Assembly (NCBI RefSeq): GCF_034119425.1
Contig: NZ_JAWUEL010000016.1
Location: forward strand, 1-49,078
DNA length: 49,078 nucleotides
Direction of reading: 5' to 3'
From: Actinotignum schaalii_C
GTDB taxonomy: Bacteria; Actinomycetota; Actinomycetes; Actinomycetales; Actinomycetaceae
A program made the translations under genes and the position numbers. The notes under the pieces were generated by a model. That model was given only the letters and a program-made list of their open reading frames with translations, was not told the DNA's origin and ran no database searches. Shown here piece after piece: positions 16,932 to 25,451 of this stretch; within the stretch, counting starts at the first letter, position 1; each line of letters opens with the position of its first letter.

Positions 16932-17921
16932 CTAATCCGCGATGGCGTAGGTGCTGCGCACGTAGCGCAGGTAGATCTTGCGGTAGAGCGCCGGGCAGGT
17001 GCGCAGCAGGGCGGCTCCGGCTGCCAGCTGCGGGCGGGCCTGCGCGGTAGCGCGCAGCATGGGCAAGCTAATAGCATGCCGTGCCGCGCGCACAATATCC
17101 GCGGTGTCCTTCTCCGAACGCATGGCCGATTGCGCCAAAATCATCATGGCGAGGGTGCGGTACACCAAAAAAGCGGAAAGATTCTCCGGTTCTGCCATCC
17201 ATTCCGGCCCGAGCTGTTCGGCAAGGAAACGTGCGGCATCCTCATATTCCTGCGGATCGGGAACGCGACCCCAGGTGAGGGATTGGGTGCCCACCACGTA
17301 ATTGGCCAGGGCATCGGGAATCGAGGTGACCTGCCGGGCCCGGGAAAGCGCTATCGCGGCAACAACCTGATCCTCCCCGCGGTGAATATGCTCCGGGAAA
17401 CGCAAGTTCTGGAACGTGGCGGCGGCGAAAAGTTTATCCCAGAGGAACGGGGTGAGGTTATCGGTGAGGAAGGCACGTACCGCATCCGGGCCTGCCAGGG
17501 TGCCGAGGAAACGGGAGTGTTCGGTGCGCGTCTGGCCATTGGAGAGGTGGATGGTGCGTCCGCAGCACACCACATCGGTACCGGGCGCGTTCTCCACTTC
17601 ATGCAGCATCCGTTCCAGATAGGTGGGTTCCCAGTAATCGTCCCCGTCAAGGAAAGCGATATAGTCCCCGGACGCGCGCTCAAGGGCGGAATTCCGGGCC
17701 CCGGATACCCCGGTATTGTTCTCGTGGTAGATCACGGTGAGACGGGCATCGGCAAGTTCTTTTTCCAGGTCGCGCAGCACGCCGGCAGTGTTATCGGGGG
17801 AGTGATCATCCACAACGATGAGCTCCACATCGGGCATGGTTTGGCCCAGGACCGATACAACCGCGCGCCGAATAGTGTCCTCACCGCGGTAGGCGGGAGT
17901 GATAACGGATACCCGTGCCAT
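16932..17921 (-). CDS. GT2 family glycosyltransferase
   Basis: 329 residues. The GT-A domain occupies about 1-220: VSVITPAYRGEDTI, LIVVDDHSPDNT, NTGVSGARNSALE and the metal-binding DGDDYW. A helical C-terminal region follows with no clear membrane helix. Such enzymes add single sugars to lipid-linked glycan intermediates at the inner membrane face; donor and acceptor are not deducible. The start has an excellent Shine-Dalgarno (AGGAGG). It is the second gene of a minus-strand unit with the flippase-like gene upstream (gap 116 bp), so it probably acts on the glycan that the flippase moves. Confidence 0.92.
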   Translation of the reverse strand: MARVSVITPAYRGEDTIRRAVVSVLGQTMPDVELIVVDDHSPDNTAGVLRDLEKELADARLTVIYHENNTGVSGARNSALERASGDYIAFLDGDDYWEPTYLERMLHEVENAPGTDVVCCGRTIHLSNGQTRTEHSRFLGTLAGPDAVRAFLTDNLTPFLWDKLFAAATFQNLRFPEHIHRGEDQVVAAIALSRARQVTSIPDALANYVVGTQSLTWGRVPDPQEYEDAARFLAEQLGPEWMAEPENLSAFLVYRTLAMMILAQSAMRSEKDTADIVRAARHAISLPMLRATAQARPQLAAGAALLRTCPALYRKIYLRYVRSTYAIAD

Positions 17922-18037
17922 GATTCCTCCTAGGTCAGCTCACGTAGTCTCCATGGTACCCGCGCGCAGTCCCGGTGCATCCCCCACGGCCCCGAAGGTC
18001 CCCACGTATCTCGGGCGCTATCGGGTGCGATACGGTG

Positions 18038-19342
18038 TTATCGAGTGTGATGTACCAGGCCGAGGATATGGCAGATGCTCCCTAGCAGCGGGCCCACCAC
18101 CAGGGAGGCAACTGTGCGTGTTTCCAGGGAGAGCGGGAGGAGCATCAGGGCGACGGAGACCAGCAGGGCCGCGCACCATCCCAGAATATTGAGGCGGTGG
18201 TGATCGGCGGCTAGTGCCACCGCTCCGGTCAAGGTAAGAAGAGCCAGGCAGGCTGCGGCAAGAACCAGTAATCCCAAAGTAAGGGGAGTATTTGCATAAG
18301 CCGGCCCGAAGATAACCGCCATGAGCCATGGGCCGCACGCGGCAGCGGCCAGGGCACCAATCCCGCCAATTCCTCCCACAATAAAGGCCAGGCGCAGTAA
18401 ATAGCCGCGAGTGCGCTCGGGGTGCTGGACGAAAACCGTGATCACCATGGACTGGAAAGCTACGAGGGGAAGCATGAGGGGCGCGCGGGTCACGGAGACC
18501 GCTTGGATCAGCGGAGCGGCCTGAGAGAACACCGCAGGTTCGGTGGTCAGGCTCATAAGGAGCGGAAAACCGTTAATGAGGAGCGCGCTTGCCCCGGTGG
18601 CGATCATGGCCAGTAGGAGGCGGCGCACCAAGCCCCGCGGCGCGATATTAATGCGGGTGCGTGCCAAAGCTCGCACGCCCGGCGCAGCGCTGAGCAGCAA
18701 CCAGGTACCGCAGGCCAGCACGCAGGCGAGGGCGTAGAAGTGGAGGGTGAGACTGAGATATCCGGCTACCGCAATAAAGAGGAAACGCAGGGCCGGCTCC
18801 AGCGAGGTGAGAGTACCGAAAATTTTCCACTTCCCGCGCCCCGCGAAAACTCCGAGGAGCCCTAAATGCACGCTATTGAGGACTACCCCTAGTGCAATAA
18901 AAGCGATAAGGAGCGCGCGCCCGGAAAACCCGTGAAATACCCGCAGCCACAGCGGAGTCACGACGAGCACCAGGAGTGCGGCACATACACCTACCCCCGC
19001 GCAGATAAGAACCGGCGAGGTGCGGTAGCACGAAGCTGCGGCCGTGGAATCCACGCCCGTGCGGCTTTCTACGCGGTCACGATTTTCGGCACGTTCACAG
19101 CTCTCAACCCGGTCCCGGCGCACCGCCCGTGTCACCTCATTTTGGAGACCCGCCACAATCGCAATAATGGCGAACAGGGCAGCCCAGAACGTCAAAAATA
19201 GGGTGTTATCGGTAGGGGAGAGCGAACGCGCACTCACCACCGTAATAAAGAAACCGGAGAGTGCTCCGGAAGCACCGCCGAGGGCAACCGGCAGGGCAGC
19301 CCCGGCAGTTTCTGAGTTCTGGCCAGCGGCGGTGGACATCAC
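18038..19342 (-). CDS. Wzx-like polysaccharide flippase (MOP superfamily)
   Basis: About 434 residues with 11-12 predicted membrane helices, beginning ALGGASGALSGFFITVVSARSL, which resembles the first helices of O-antigen/teichoic flippases. Proteins of this type flip undecaprenyl-linked oligosaccharides across the membrane. A charged cytoplasmic loop near residues 75-100 contains the hexapeptide RDRVES twice. The start is GTG 19342 (AAAGG at 6 nt) or the adjacent ATG 19339. The downstream gene is a GT2. Oddly, an ABC exporter (Wzm/Wzt) is encoded 10 kb away and no Wzy-type polymerase is obvious, so the cargo of this flippase may be a different or secondary glycan. Confidence 0.85.
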   Translation of the reverse strand: MMSTAAGQNSETAGAALPVALGGASGALSGFFITVVSARSLSPTDNTLFLTFWAALFAIIAIVAGLQNEVTRAVRRDRVESCERAENRDRVESRTGVDSTAAASCYRTSPVLICAGVGVCAALLVLVVTPLWLRVFHGFSGRALLIAFIALGVVLNSVHLGLLGVFAGRGKWKIFGTLTSLEPALRFLFIAVAGYLSLTLHFYALACVLACGTWLLLSAAPGVRALARTRINIAPRGLVRRLLLAMIATGASALLINGFPLLMSLTTEPAVFSQAAPLIQAVSVTRAPLMLPLVAFQSMVITVFVQHPERTRGYLLRLAFIVGGIGGIGALAAAACGPWLMAVIFGPAYANTPLTLGLLVLAAACLALLTLTGAVALAADHHRLNILGWCAALLVSVALMLLPLSLETRTVASLVVGPLLGSICHILGLVHHTR

Positions 19343-19372
19343 GGATGGCCTTTCTCTTCGCAGGATTTCTTA

Positions 19373-19398
19373 AGTATAGGGTGCGCCCGTGCCATAAT
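19373..19398. promoter_or_regulatory. Divergent promoter region between flippase and GT2 genes
   Basis: Minus strand: TATACT (19378-19373) upstream of the flippase gene with an AAAGG ribosome site in the leader. Plus strand: CATAAT (19393-19398) upstream of the GT2 at 19461. No strong -35 in either direction. Confidence 0.4.
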
Positions 19399-19460
19399 AG
19401 GCGCTAGTACAGATGGCGGCGAAACAGAAAGCGGCTTCGCCATAGAAAGGATCATGCCCG

Positions 19461-20348
19461 ATGCGCCTCGATATCATGCTGCCCTTCTGGGGGAACCCGG
19501 ACTACCTCTTCCAAACAGTGGAATCGGTCCTGGCCCAGGATAGTGATGAGTGGAAGCTCACCGTGGTGGATGATTGCTATCCCGATGAGAGCGTGCCGGA
19601 GTATTTTGCCAAGCTACATGATGAGCGCGTCACCTATATTCGTAACGAAACGAACCGGGGCATTACCGAAAACTACGAGACCTGCCTGAAGCTCGCCACC
19701 GCGGAATACATGATGTTCATGGGCTGCGATGACATGATGGAACCGAATTTTGTGTCCACCATCCAGGCCGCTATTGCCGCCCATCCCACCATCGATATTA
19801 TTCAGCCCGGGGTGCGCCCCATTGACGCGCAGGGCACCGTTATTTCGCCCCTCGGGGACCGTATCAAAACCTCCCTGCGCAAGCGCTCCACACGTATGGG
19901 TAACGTTATTTCCGGGGAAGGTGCGGCCGCGGTACTCCTCACCGGGGACTGGCTCTATTGGCCCTCGCTCGTTTTCCGTACCGAGACTATTCGCGCCACT
20001 CCCTTCCGCCCCGGCTTCCCCCTCATCCAGGATCTCGCCATCGTTGTCGATATGCTGGCTGCCGGCGCCTCCCTGCTGGTAGAGCCGACGGTGTGCTTCC
20101 GATACCGCCGCCACGATTCTTCCGCCTCCGCCTCCAAGCTTCTGGACGGTACCCGCTTCGCCGGGGAACGGCGCTATTTTGCGCTCGCGGCCGCGGACAT
20201 GAAAAAGCGCGGCTGGACGAAGGCCCAGCGGGCGGCCCAGCTGCACGCCACCTCGCGCCTTTACGCCGCCACTTTGCTGCCGCGGGCCCTCAAGGAACGC
20301 AGCGCTACCGGGGTACGTACCCTGCTGCGGCACCTGGTAGGCAAGTAG
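19461..20348 (+). CDS. GT2 family glycosyltransferase
   Basis: 295 residues. GT-A domain with RLDIMLPFWGNPDYL, LTVVDDCYPDES, NRGITENYETCL and MGCDDMMEP in place of the usual DXD. The C-terminal 90 residues are helical and basic, suggesting peripheral membrane contact. It is transcribed alone, divergent from the flippase and followed by a strong hairpin. The substrate is unknown. The GCDDM metal site and RYRRHDSSAS segment are typical of GT2 enzymes in wall-polysaccharide clusters. The ATG at 19461 has AAAGGA 12 nt ahead, rather far; an out-of-frame ATG lies between. Confidence 0.9.
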   Translation: MRLDIMLPFWGNPDYLFQTVESVLAQDSDEWKLTVVDDCYPDESVPEYFAKLHDERVTYIRNETNRGITENYETCLKLATAEYMMFMGCDDMMEPNFVSTIQAAIAAHPTIDIIQPGVRPIDAQGTVISPLGDRIKTSLRKRSTRMGNVISGEGAAAVLLTGDWLYWPSLVFRTETIRATPFRPGFPLIQDLAIVVDMLAAGASLLVEPTVCFRYRRHDSSASASKLLDGTRFAGERRYFALAAADMKKRGWTKAQRAAQLHATSRLYAATLLPRALKERSATGVRTLLRHLVGK

Positions 20349-20353
20349 GCCCG

Positions 20354-20380
20354 GCGTCGTCGTTCTTGGTACGACGACGC
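20354..20380. terminator. Bidirectional hairpin
   Basis: Perfect 10-bp stem GCGTCGTCGT (20354-20363) / ACGACGACGC (20371-20380), loop 7 nt, 6 nt after the GT2 stop and before the convergent acyltransferase stop. No U-tract. Confidence 0.75.
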
Positions 20381-20409
20381 ACGCCCCGCAGCGCGCGTAT
20401 TCGCGCCCA

Positions 20410-21489
20410 CTAGCGCGCCGGCGCGCGCAACTCCCCGAAGGGATTCTTTTTGCCGCGCGAAGCCCGCATGGCCGGCCGTTCCACCAGGAACCAGGAGAAT
20501 GCCGCGCCCAGGGCGGTGAGCACGAAAAGAACCGCGCAGAAAACGAGGTAGGGGGCTGCGGCTGCCAGCCCGAGGCGGGTGAGTAGCTGGGTGAGTGGGA
20601 ATCCCCAAATGTAGATGCCGTAGCTGAAATCGTGGACTTGGAAGAGCCGCGGGGAGGGGAGTGTCTGCCCGATCCACAGCAGCAGGTAGGTGAGCAGCGG
20701 CGCGGAAATCTGCGGCCCGGAATGCGGGGCCACCACCATGATCGCCACGGCCGCAACCGTTGCACCCAGCGCACCCCAGGTGGTGAGGCTGAGGCGGTCT
20801 TTGGCCAGGAAGAGCAGGGAGCCACCGAAGAAGAACGGTAGCAAGCGCGAGAGCTGGTCGAGGGTGCCGTTCATCGTGCCCAGGTACACGGTGGCAGTGG
20901 GGAGGAAGACCCGCAGTGCGCAGGTGCCCAGGAAAATCACGGCCGTGGGCCAGATATGCCGCTTGAAGAAGGGGATGGTGAGCAGCGCGCCCACGATGAG
21001 GTAGCACACGAACTCGTAGTAGAGCGACCACAGCGAGCCGTTCCAGGCGATGGGATAGGGAACATTGTGGAGGGTATCCGCGATGCCCCACTGGTTCATG
21101 TAGAGGAAGAAATTGCCCAGGATATAGCTGATGGGAGTGGGGCCGGTGGTGAGGTAGCCGTCCAGGGTGCCATGATCGAGCAGATAGACAAACGGCGCGA
21201 GGAGGAAAGCTGTCACCACATTGATAAACAGAAAAGCCGGGAAAATCCGGACCACGCGGTTCTTGAGGTAGCGCCCCACATCCGAACGCAGGCGCGCAGC
21301 GGTAATGAGATACCCGGAAATCATAAAGAAACCGAAAACAGCCCAGGCGCCCACAGATTCACCGGGTGTGATCTCGAACTCCCCGACGAGCTGGGTTACC
21401 GGCCCCACGTGGTGGAAAAGTACCATCAGCGCAAAGACCAGCCGAATCAGATTCAGCGAGTTATTGCGGGGGTCAAGCCATGTGCGCAT
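20410..21489 (-). CDS. Acyltransferase 3 (OafA/YrhL-like) O-acyltransferase
   Basis: 359 residues from the ATG at 21489, preceded by GAAGGA; the open frame begins at 21555 without support. About ten membrane helices. Family motifs include LIRLVFALMVLFHHVG with the His residues of helix 1, FFMISGYLI, NRVVRIFPAF and SLWSLYYEFVCYL. Acyltransferase-3 proteins move an acyl group (usually acetyl) from a cytoplasmic donor to hydroxyls of extracytoplasmic sugars. Here it probably O-acetylates the wall polysaccharide. No SGNH domain is fused. It lies downstream of the epimerase gene on the same strand, separated by a hairpin. Confidence 0.9.
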   Translation of the reverse strand: MRTWLDPRNNSLNLIRLVFALMVLFHHVGPVTQLVGEFEITPGESVGAWAVFGFFMISGYLITAARLRSDVGRYLKNRVVRIFPAFLFINVVTAFLLAPFVYLLDHGTLDGYLTTGPTPISYILGNFFLYMNQWGIADTLHNVPYPIAWNGSLWSLYYEFVCYLIVGALLTIPFFKRHIWPTAVIFLGTCALRVFLPTATVYLGTMNGTLDQLSRLLPFFFGGSLLFLAKDRLSLTTWGALGATVAAVAIMVVAPHSGPQISAPLLTYLLLWIGQTLPSPRLFQVHDFSYGIYIWGFPLTQLLTRLGLAAAAPYLVFCAVLFVLTALGAAFSWFLVERPAMRASRGKKNPFGELRAPAR

Positions 21490-21520
21490 ACGTTCCTTCG
21501 CGTGGTCCCATCGCGGCGGA

Positions 21521-21550
21521 GCGACGACGCCGCAGTTGCCGGGTCGTCGC
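21521..21550. other. Intercistronic inverted repeat between epimerase and acyltransferase genes
   Basis: GCGACGAC (21521-21528) pairs with GTCGTCGC (21543-21550), loop 14 nt. It may attenuate read-through into the acyltransferase gene. The stem shares the GTCGTC motif of the hairpin at 20354-20380. Confidence 0.4.
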
Positions 21551-21576
21551 CGCACGCCGCGCTGCGGTTATCGGGT

Positions 21577-22644
21577 TTAGAGATACTGGGTCTGGGTGTT
21601 AATCCAGGAAGCAAGGCGCGTGAAGCCTTCCTCCACGTCCACTTCGGCCTCGAATCCGAGGAGCTCGCGGGCTGGCTCCGGATCTGCCCAGGCGTGGCGT
21701 ACGTCGCCGTGGCGCCACTGGCCGGTGATCTTCGGTTCGGGAGCCCCGTAAATCTTCGCGATAATCTGGGCGGCTTCGAGGATAGTGGTGTAGTGGCCCG
21801 CTCCGATATCTACGGAAACACCCGGGCATTTCTCAATTTCAATCATCTTAATGAGGGCGCGGGCCACATCATCAATAATGATGAAATCGCGGCGGATAAG
21901 GCCGTCTTCATACACGGAAATTTGCTGTTTATTGTAGGCAACCCGGCAGAAGAGGGACATGATTCCGGTGTAGGGATTGGAGGGCGTTTGGCCCGGGCCG
22001 TACACGTTTTGCAGGCGCACAATCCCGATCTCACAGCCGAAAGCATCGCCCCACATGCGCAGGAGCTGTTCCTGGGCAATCTTGGTAACCGCATACACCG
22101 AGGAAGGATGGGGCTCCACCAGGGCGGCATTCATGGCCACCGGCTCGGCCTCCGGGAAATCCCATTCTTCTTGTTCAAACATGGCCACGGTACGTGAACC
22201 GGGGTAGAACAGCTCACCGGCGTGCTCCCCGGACGTGTGCCGCCAGGCACCTTCGCCGTAGACCGCGCGCGAGGAGGCAAGAACAATGCGCTGCGGGATA
22301 ACCTGGTGGCGCGCGAACGCATCAAGCATCGTGGTGGTGCCCACCACGTTCACGGAGGCGTGCCGGGTGGATTCGGTCAGGGACTGCCCGGTCCCGGTTT
22401 CTGCCGCCAGATGGACAACAACATCCGGGGTGAAGCGCTCCAGCAGGGCATCCCAGGCGGCCGGATCGGTCACATCGGCCTCGTAGAGCTCCACGCGCTT
22501 ATCGAAGCCGGCCGTGGGCTGATGATCCGGGTGGATCTGCGGATGCAGATTATCGAAAGCGATAACCTGCTCGTGATGGTCGGCGAGGTACGTTGACATC
22601 GCCGCCCCAATAAAACCGGCACCACCGGTGACAAGAATGCGCAT
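21577..22644 (-). CDS. NAD-dependent nucleotide-sugar epimerase/dehydratase (extended SDR)
   Basis: 355 residues. Extended SDR fold: NAD site ILVTGGAGFIGAAM, then HLAAETGTGQS, SSRAVYGEG, catalytic YAVTKIAQE and YGPGQTPSNPYTG. It should act on a cytoplasmic nucleotide sugar. The overall pattern, with a long insertion between the Ser and Tyr motifs, resembles dTDP-L-rhamnose 4-epimerases and related wall-sugar enzymes, but substrate assignment is inference. If correct it would convert some dTDP-L-rhamnose to 6-deoxy-L-talose. Good Shine-Dalgarno (GGAAGG). It is the third gene of the minus-strand unit starting at 23782 (GT2, DUF2304, epimerase) and precedes the acyltransferase; 6-deoxytalose is often O-acetylated, which would fit. 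Confidence 0.85.
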   Translation of the reverse strand: MRILVTGGAGFIGAAMSTYLADHHEQVIAFDNLHPQIHPDHQPTAGFDKRVELYEADVTDPAAWDALLERFTPDVVVHLAAETGTGQSLTESTRHASVNVVGTTTMLDAFARHQVIPQRIVLASSRAVYGEGAWRHTSGEHAGELFYPGSRTVAMFEQEEWDFPEAEPVAMNAALVEPHPSSVYAVTKIAQEQLLRMWGDAFGCEIGIVRLQNVYGPGQTPSNPYTGIMSLFCRVAYNKQQISVYEDGLIRRDFIIIDDVARALIKMIEIEKCPGVSVDIGAGHYTTILEAAQIIAKIYGAPEPKITGQWRHGDVRHAWADPEPARELLGFEAEVDVEEGFTRLASWINTQTQYL

Positions 22645-22677
22645 GGAAGTCCTTCCTTTATTTGATGCACATGAAGT

Positions 22678-23025
22678 TTACGCCTCGGCTGGGGGCGCCG
22701 CGCGTTCCGCGCGTAGCAAAGCTATTTCTTCAGCCAAACGCCGCCGGTCTTCTTCTAACCGGGAGACGGCGGTAGAGAGCTGGATCGTCACCATGAGCAG
22801 CACGACGCACGCGATCACCAGAATCATATTGGAGGCGCGTTTGAAACCGAGGGCTTGGGAAACGAGGAAAACAACCTGGGGCCAGATCGAAATCACGAGC
22901 AGGCCGATGCCAATAAGGAACCAGATATACACGTAGGTTTGTTTCATCCGCCGGGAACGCAGCAAGATAAACAGGTAGACGAGGAAGATGATGCTCGCGG
23001 CGATCGGCAAGAGGCGGTAGAGCAC
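22678..23025 (-). CDS. DUF2304 small membrane protein
   Basis: 115 residues from the GTG at 23025. This start is set 1 nt after the GT2 stop (TAAcGTG) and has GGAAGG 7 nt ahead inside the end of the GT2 gene, a coupled arrangement; an in-frame ATG at 23052 would overlap the GT2. Three membrane helices (about 2-18, 30-50, 60-85), then a coiled-coil-like, charged C-terminus rich in Arg, Glu and Leu. DUF2304 proteins are commonly found next to polyprenyl-phosphate glycosyltransferases and may help membrane docking or flipping, but their function is not established. The immediate GT2 neighbour fits that pattern. Confidence 0.85.
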   Translation of the reverse strand: MLYRLLPIAASIIFLVYLFILLRSRRMKQTYVYIWFLIGIGLLVISIWPQVVFLVSQALGFKRASNMILVIACVVLLMVTIQLSTAVSRLEEDRRRLAEEIALLRAERAAPPAEA

Positions 23026-23026
23026 G

Positions 23027-23782
23027 TTATTGCCTTCCTTCGGTTCCGTCAAGATCTTTTTGGGCGGGGCGGGTAGAGGCTACCGCCATGGCGATAATAC
23101 CGCGCAGCAGCAGGCGTGCGGCCTTGAGTGGGTTATGGGAGGGAGTGCCGCCCTGCCGCTCGCGCATCTCCACTCCCACCTGGGTGACACGCAGCCCAGC
23201 TTTGCTGGCGATAATAAGCGCTTCGATGGTATCGCCCAGGTATTCGGCCGGGAGTTCGTCGGCGAGTACCCCGATGGCTTTCCGGTTCGTGAGCTTGAAG
23301 CCGGAGGTGGTATCTGTAAGCCGGGTGTGGTGCACGCGGGAGAGCACCTTGGAGAGGAATCGCATGGCCCAGGCGCGTGGTCCGCGCACCCGATAGGAGC
23401 CACGTTCTGCAAAACGCGCCCCGATAACGATATCGGCACCGGTGGTATCCATCTGTTCGAGGAGGCGGGCGATATCTTCGGGGCGGTGCTGGCCATCGGC
23501 ATCTACCTGCACGGCACGGTCAAAACCGTGGCGCCAGGCATACAGGTAGCCAGTGCGCATGGCCCCGCCCACCCCGAGGTTAATGGGCAAATTGAGGACA
23601 GTTGCGCCACCGGCCGCGGCCACCTGCGCGGTAGCATCCCGGGAACAATCGTTGATGACCACGAGGGATGCGTGCGGAGCTGCCTGGCGTAATTCGGTGA
23701 GAACCGCCGGCAGCGCCTCTTCTTCATTCCACGCCGGAATGAGGACGACGAGACGTGGGGGCCTGTCTTGCTCAGAAGTCAT
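23027..23782 (-). CDS. GT2 polyprenyl-phosphate glycosyltransferase (DPM1/GtrB-like)
   Basis: 251 residues without membrane helices. GT-A motifs: LVVLIPAWNEEEALP, LVVINDCSRDAT, NLGVGGAMRTGYLYA and VDADGQHRPEDI (DXD), with the DPM1-like TDTTSGFKLTNRKA segment. Such enzymes transfer one sugar from a nucleotide donor to undecaprenyl- or decaprenyl-phosphate, producing the lipid-linked donor used by GT-C enzymes outside the cell. The following DUF2304 gene is translationally coupled. A divergent gene (23909) encodes a GT-C/DUF2142-like membrane protein, its plausible consumer. The start is apparently leaderless: TAAAAT lies 6 nt before the ATG and there is no Shine-Dalgarno. Confidence 0.9.
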   Translation of the reverse strand: MTSEQDRPPRLVVLIPAWNEEEALPAVLTELRQAAPHASLVVINDCSRDATAQVAAAGGATVLNLPINLGVGGAMRTGYLYAWRHGFDRAVQVDADGQHRPEDIARLLEQMDTTGADIVIGARFAERGSYRVRGPRAWAMRFLSKVLSRVHHTRLTDTTSGFKLTNRKAIGVLADELPAEYLGDTIEALIIASKAGLRVTQVGVEMRERQGGTPSHNPLKAARLLLRGIIAMAVASTRPAQKDLDGTEGRQ

Positions 23783-23788
23783 TCTTTG

Positions 23789-23794
23789 ATTTTA
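23789..23794 (-). promoter_or_regulatory. -10 box for leaderless GT2 transcript
   Basis: TAAAAT on the minus strand ends 6 nt before the ATG at 23782; TTCAAG lies 17 bp further upstream as a weak -35. Confidence 0.6.
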
Positions 23795-23863
23795 GGCCAT
23801 TTAAGCCCGGGCTTGAACGAGCGCTCGTGCTGTGTGCCCTATATGAGGGGTGGTACTTCGCGA

Positions 23864-23869
23864 TAAGAT
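23864..23869 (+). promoter_or_regulatory. Candidate -10 box for membrane glycosyltransferase gene
   Basis: TAAGAT, 40 nt before the ATG at 23909, with the AAGGA ribosome site in between. No clear -35. Confidence 0.35.
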
Positions 23870-23908
23870 AACGCGGCAAGTGAAACGTTGTCCATCTCAA
23901 GGAAATTC

Positions 23909-25327
23909 ATGGTTGCAGCCACGCACGTAGATGTTCGGACGCCCCAGGCCGATTCGTCTTCTCAGCACTCTAAGCATCGGGCGGCTCTGGTATCGCGGCT
24001 GCGCAGAATCAGCGCCGGGCGCCCCTGGGTGGTGTGGTTAGCCGTCCTGGTGTTCTTCGGGATTCTGGGAGGGGCACTCAATCTTCATTTCATCACCACC
24101 AATCCACACCTTTCTCCTTTCGATGAATACGTCTACCTCGACGCGGTGGATAAAGCCGGGCGCGGGATTGTAGTACGCGATGGGATGACCACGGATTCCT
24201 ATGCCCGTGAGGTGCTGGCCTGCCTCGGTTTCGGTTCCAACCCGGTCAGCTCGGCAACCATCGGGGTGTGCGGGGGAGATTTCCCCGAGGATAAGCTCCC
24301 CTTCGCCGGCTACACCACCGCCGGGGTGCATTCCCCGGTCTACTACTTCCTGACCGCGTGGCTGGCTAAGCCGTTTATGATGCTCGGGATGGGCTTGCTG
24401 GGCAGCGCTCGCCTCACCAGCGTGCTCTGGTTGGTGCTGGGGATGACGGTCCTTGCCTGGGGGATGCGCCGTATTGGTGCCACCTGGGCGATGGCACTTA
24501 CGGTACCGCTCCTCATCACCTCGATGCCGACTTTCCGAACCACGAATTGCTATATCACCCCGGATGCGCTCAATCTCCTGGTGGGCACCCTCATTATTTT
24601 CGGAAGTATTTTCTACGCGCGCCGGCAATGGTCTCTCGGTTGGCTGCTCCTTATTGCCGCGGTGGCCTGCGTGGTGAAAATGCAAAATATTTTCGCGGTG
24701 GTGGCTGTCCTGATCTTCCTGGTGTGGTACCGGATACGGCCCGGGCACGGTTGGGGGAAGAAGGCTGCTGCTGATCCTGCTAGCTTGCCACGCTGGTGGG
24801 AAATTGGTGCTCTCGGGTCGGTTTCCGCGGTGGCCGGTGGGGCCTGGCTAGTTATTCGCCCTTTCATTACGGTGGCGCGCCCGGATATTGTGGTGGATCC
24901 TACCGGGGTGCTCGATGTGCGTCAGCTTCCCTATATGACCGATGATGCGCTTCAAATTATTTTCGCTGGTATTGGTGGGACGGCCCAGCAATACCCGAAA
25001 TCTCCTTTCGCGAGCCTGGCGCTCTGGCTGGGAATTACCGCCATCGTGTGCGTGGCGTGGATCCTGGAACGTCACTCCACCCTGGAACAGCGTTTTAGCC
25101 AGGCAGCCGCGGTTTCCTTCCTTGGTATCGCTCCGGGGGTGGTGCTCGGTTTCAATATCCTTTCTGGCTCCCTCACCCTTATGCAGCACCGCTACGGGAT
25201 GGTCCTTATCCCGCTCTTCTGCGCGGCGGCGGCCTGGATCAAGCTGCGCCACTCCGTGGCCTGGGGCCTGGCGCTGCTGACCGCGTGCATGTACGGCTAC
25301 GCCCTCATTATTCCCTCGGCAACGTAG
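23909..25327 (+). CDS. DUF2142/GT-C-like polytopic membrane protein
   Basis: 472 residues from the ATG at 23909, preceded by AAGGA at 5 nt; the open frame begins at a TTG at 23888. A cytoplasmic N-terminus of about 40 residues is followed by roughly 11 membrane helices. The landmarks parallel those of the three DUF2142 proteins at 39151-45755: an acidic pair in the first external loop (SPFDEYVYLDAV, like PDE), HSPVYYFLT (like YPPLYY), TPDALNLL (like NPQS/NDAL) and MQHRYGMVLIPLF (like QGRY). GT-C proteins use polyprenyl-phosphate sugars to glycosylate polymers at the outer membrane face, with the first-loop acid as the catalytic base. That role is inferred. The divergent neighbour makes a candidate donor lipid. 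Confidence 0.8.
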   Translation: MVAATHVDVRTPQADSSSQHSKHRAALVSRLRRISAGRPWVVWLAVLVFFGILGGALNLHFITTNPHLSPFDEYVYLDAVDKAGRGIVVRDGMTTDSYAREVLACLGFGSNPVSSATIGVCGGDFPEDKLPFAGYTTAGVHSPVYYFLTAWLAKPFMMLGMGLLGSARLTSVLWLVLGMTVLAWGMRRIGATWAMALTVPLLITSMPTFRTTNCYITPDALNLLVGTLIIFGSIFYARRQWSLGWLLLIAAVACVVKMQNIFAVVAVLIFLVWYRIRPGHGWGKKAAADPASLPRWWEIGALGSVSAVAGGAWLVIRPFITVARPDIVVDPTGVLDVRQLPYMTDDALQIIFAGIGGTAQQYPKSPFASLALWLGITAIVCVAWILERHSTLEQRFSQAAAVSFLGIAPGVVLGFNILSGSLTLMQHRYGMVLIPLFCAAAAWIKLRHSVAWGLALLTACMYGYALIIPSAT

Positions 25328-25387
25328 TGCGGCGCCGCAGCGCGTCGTGGAAACGTAGCAGCTTGCTCACAATGCTGCCGGTACGGT

Positions 25388-25423
25388 GATGCCCGCGGAA
25401 CGCCAAGAGCGTCCGCGGGCATC
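25388..25423. terminator. Strong bidirectional hairpin
   Basis: GATGCCCGCGGAACGC (25388-25403) pairs with GCGTCCGCGGGCATC (25409-25423): about 15 bp with a single one-base bulge and a 5-nt loop. A smaller CACCTG/CAGGTG palindrome follows at 25428-25442. It lies between convergent genes; no U-tract. Confidence 0.8.
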
Positions 25424-25451
25424 CGTGCACCTGCCGCAGGTGGGCGGTGTA

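Noticed and set aside
20956..22197. 413-codon plus-strand open frame over the acyltransferase and epimerase genes
   Set aside because: It spans two well-supported genes on the other strand and has no protein features.
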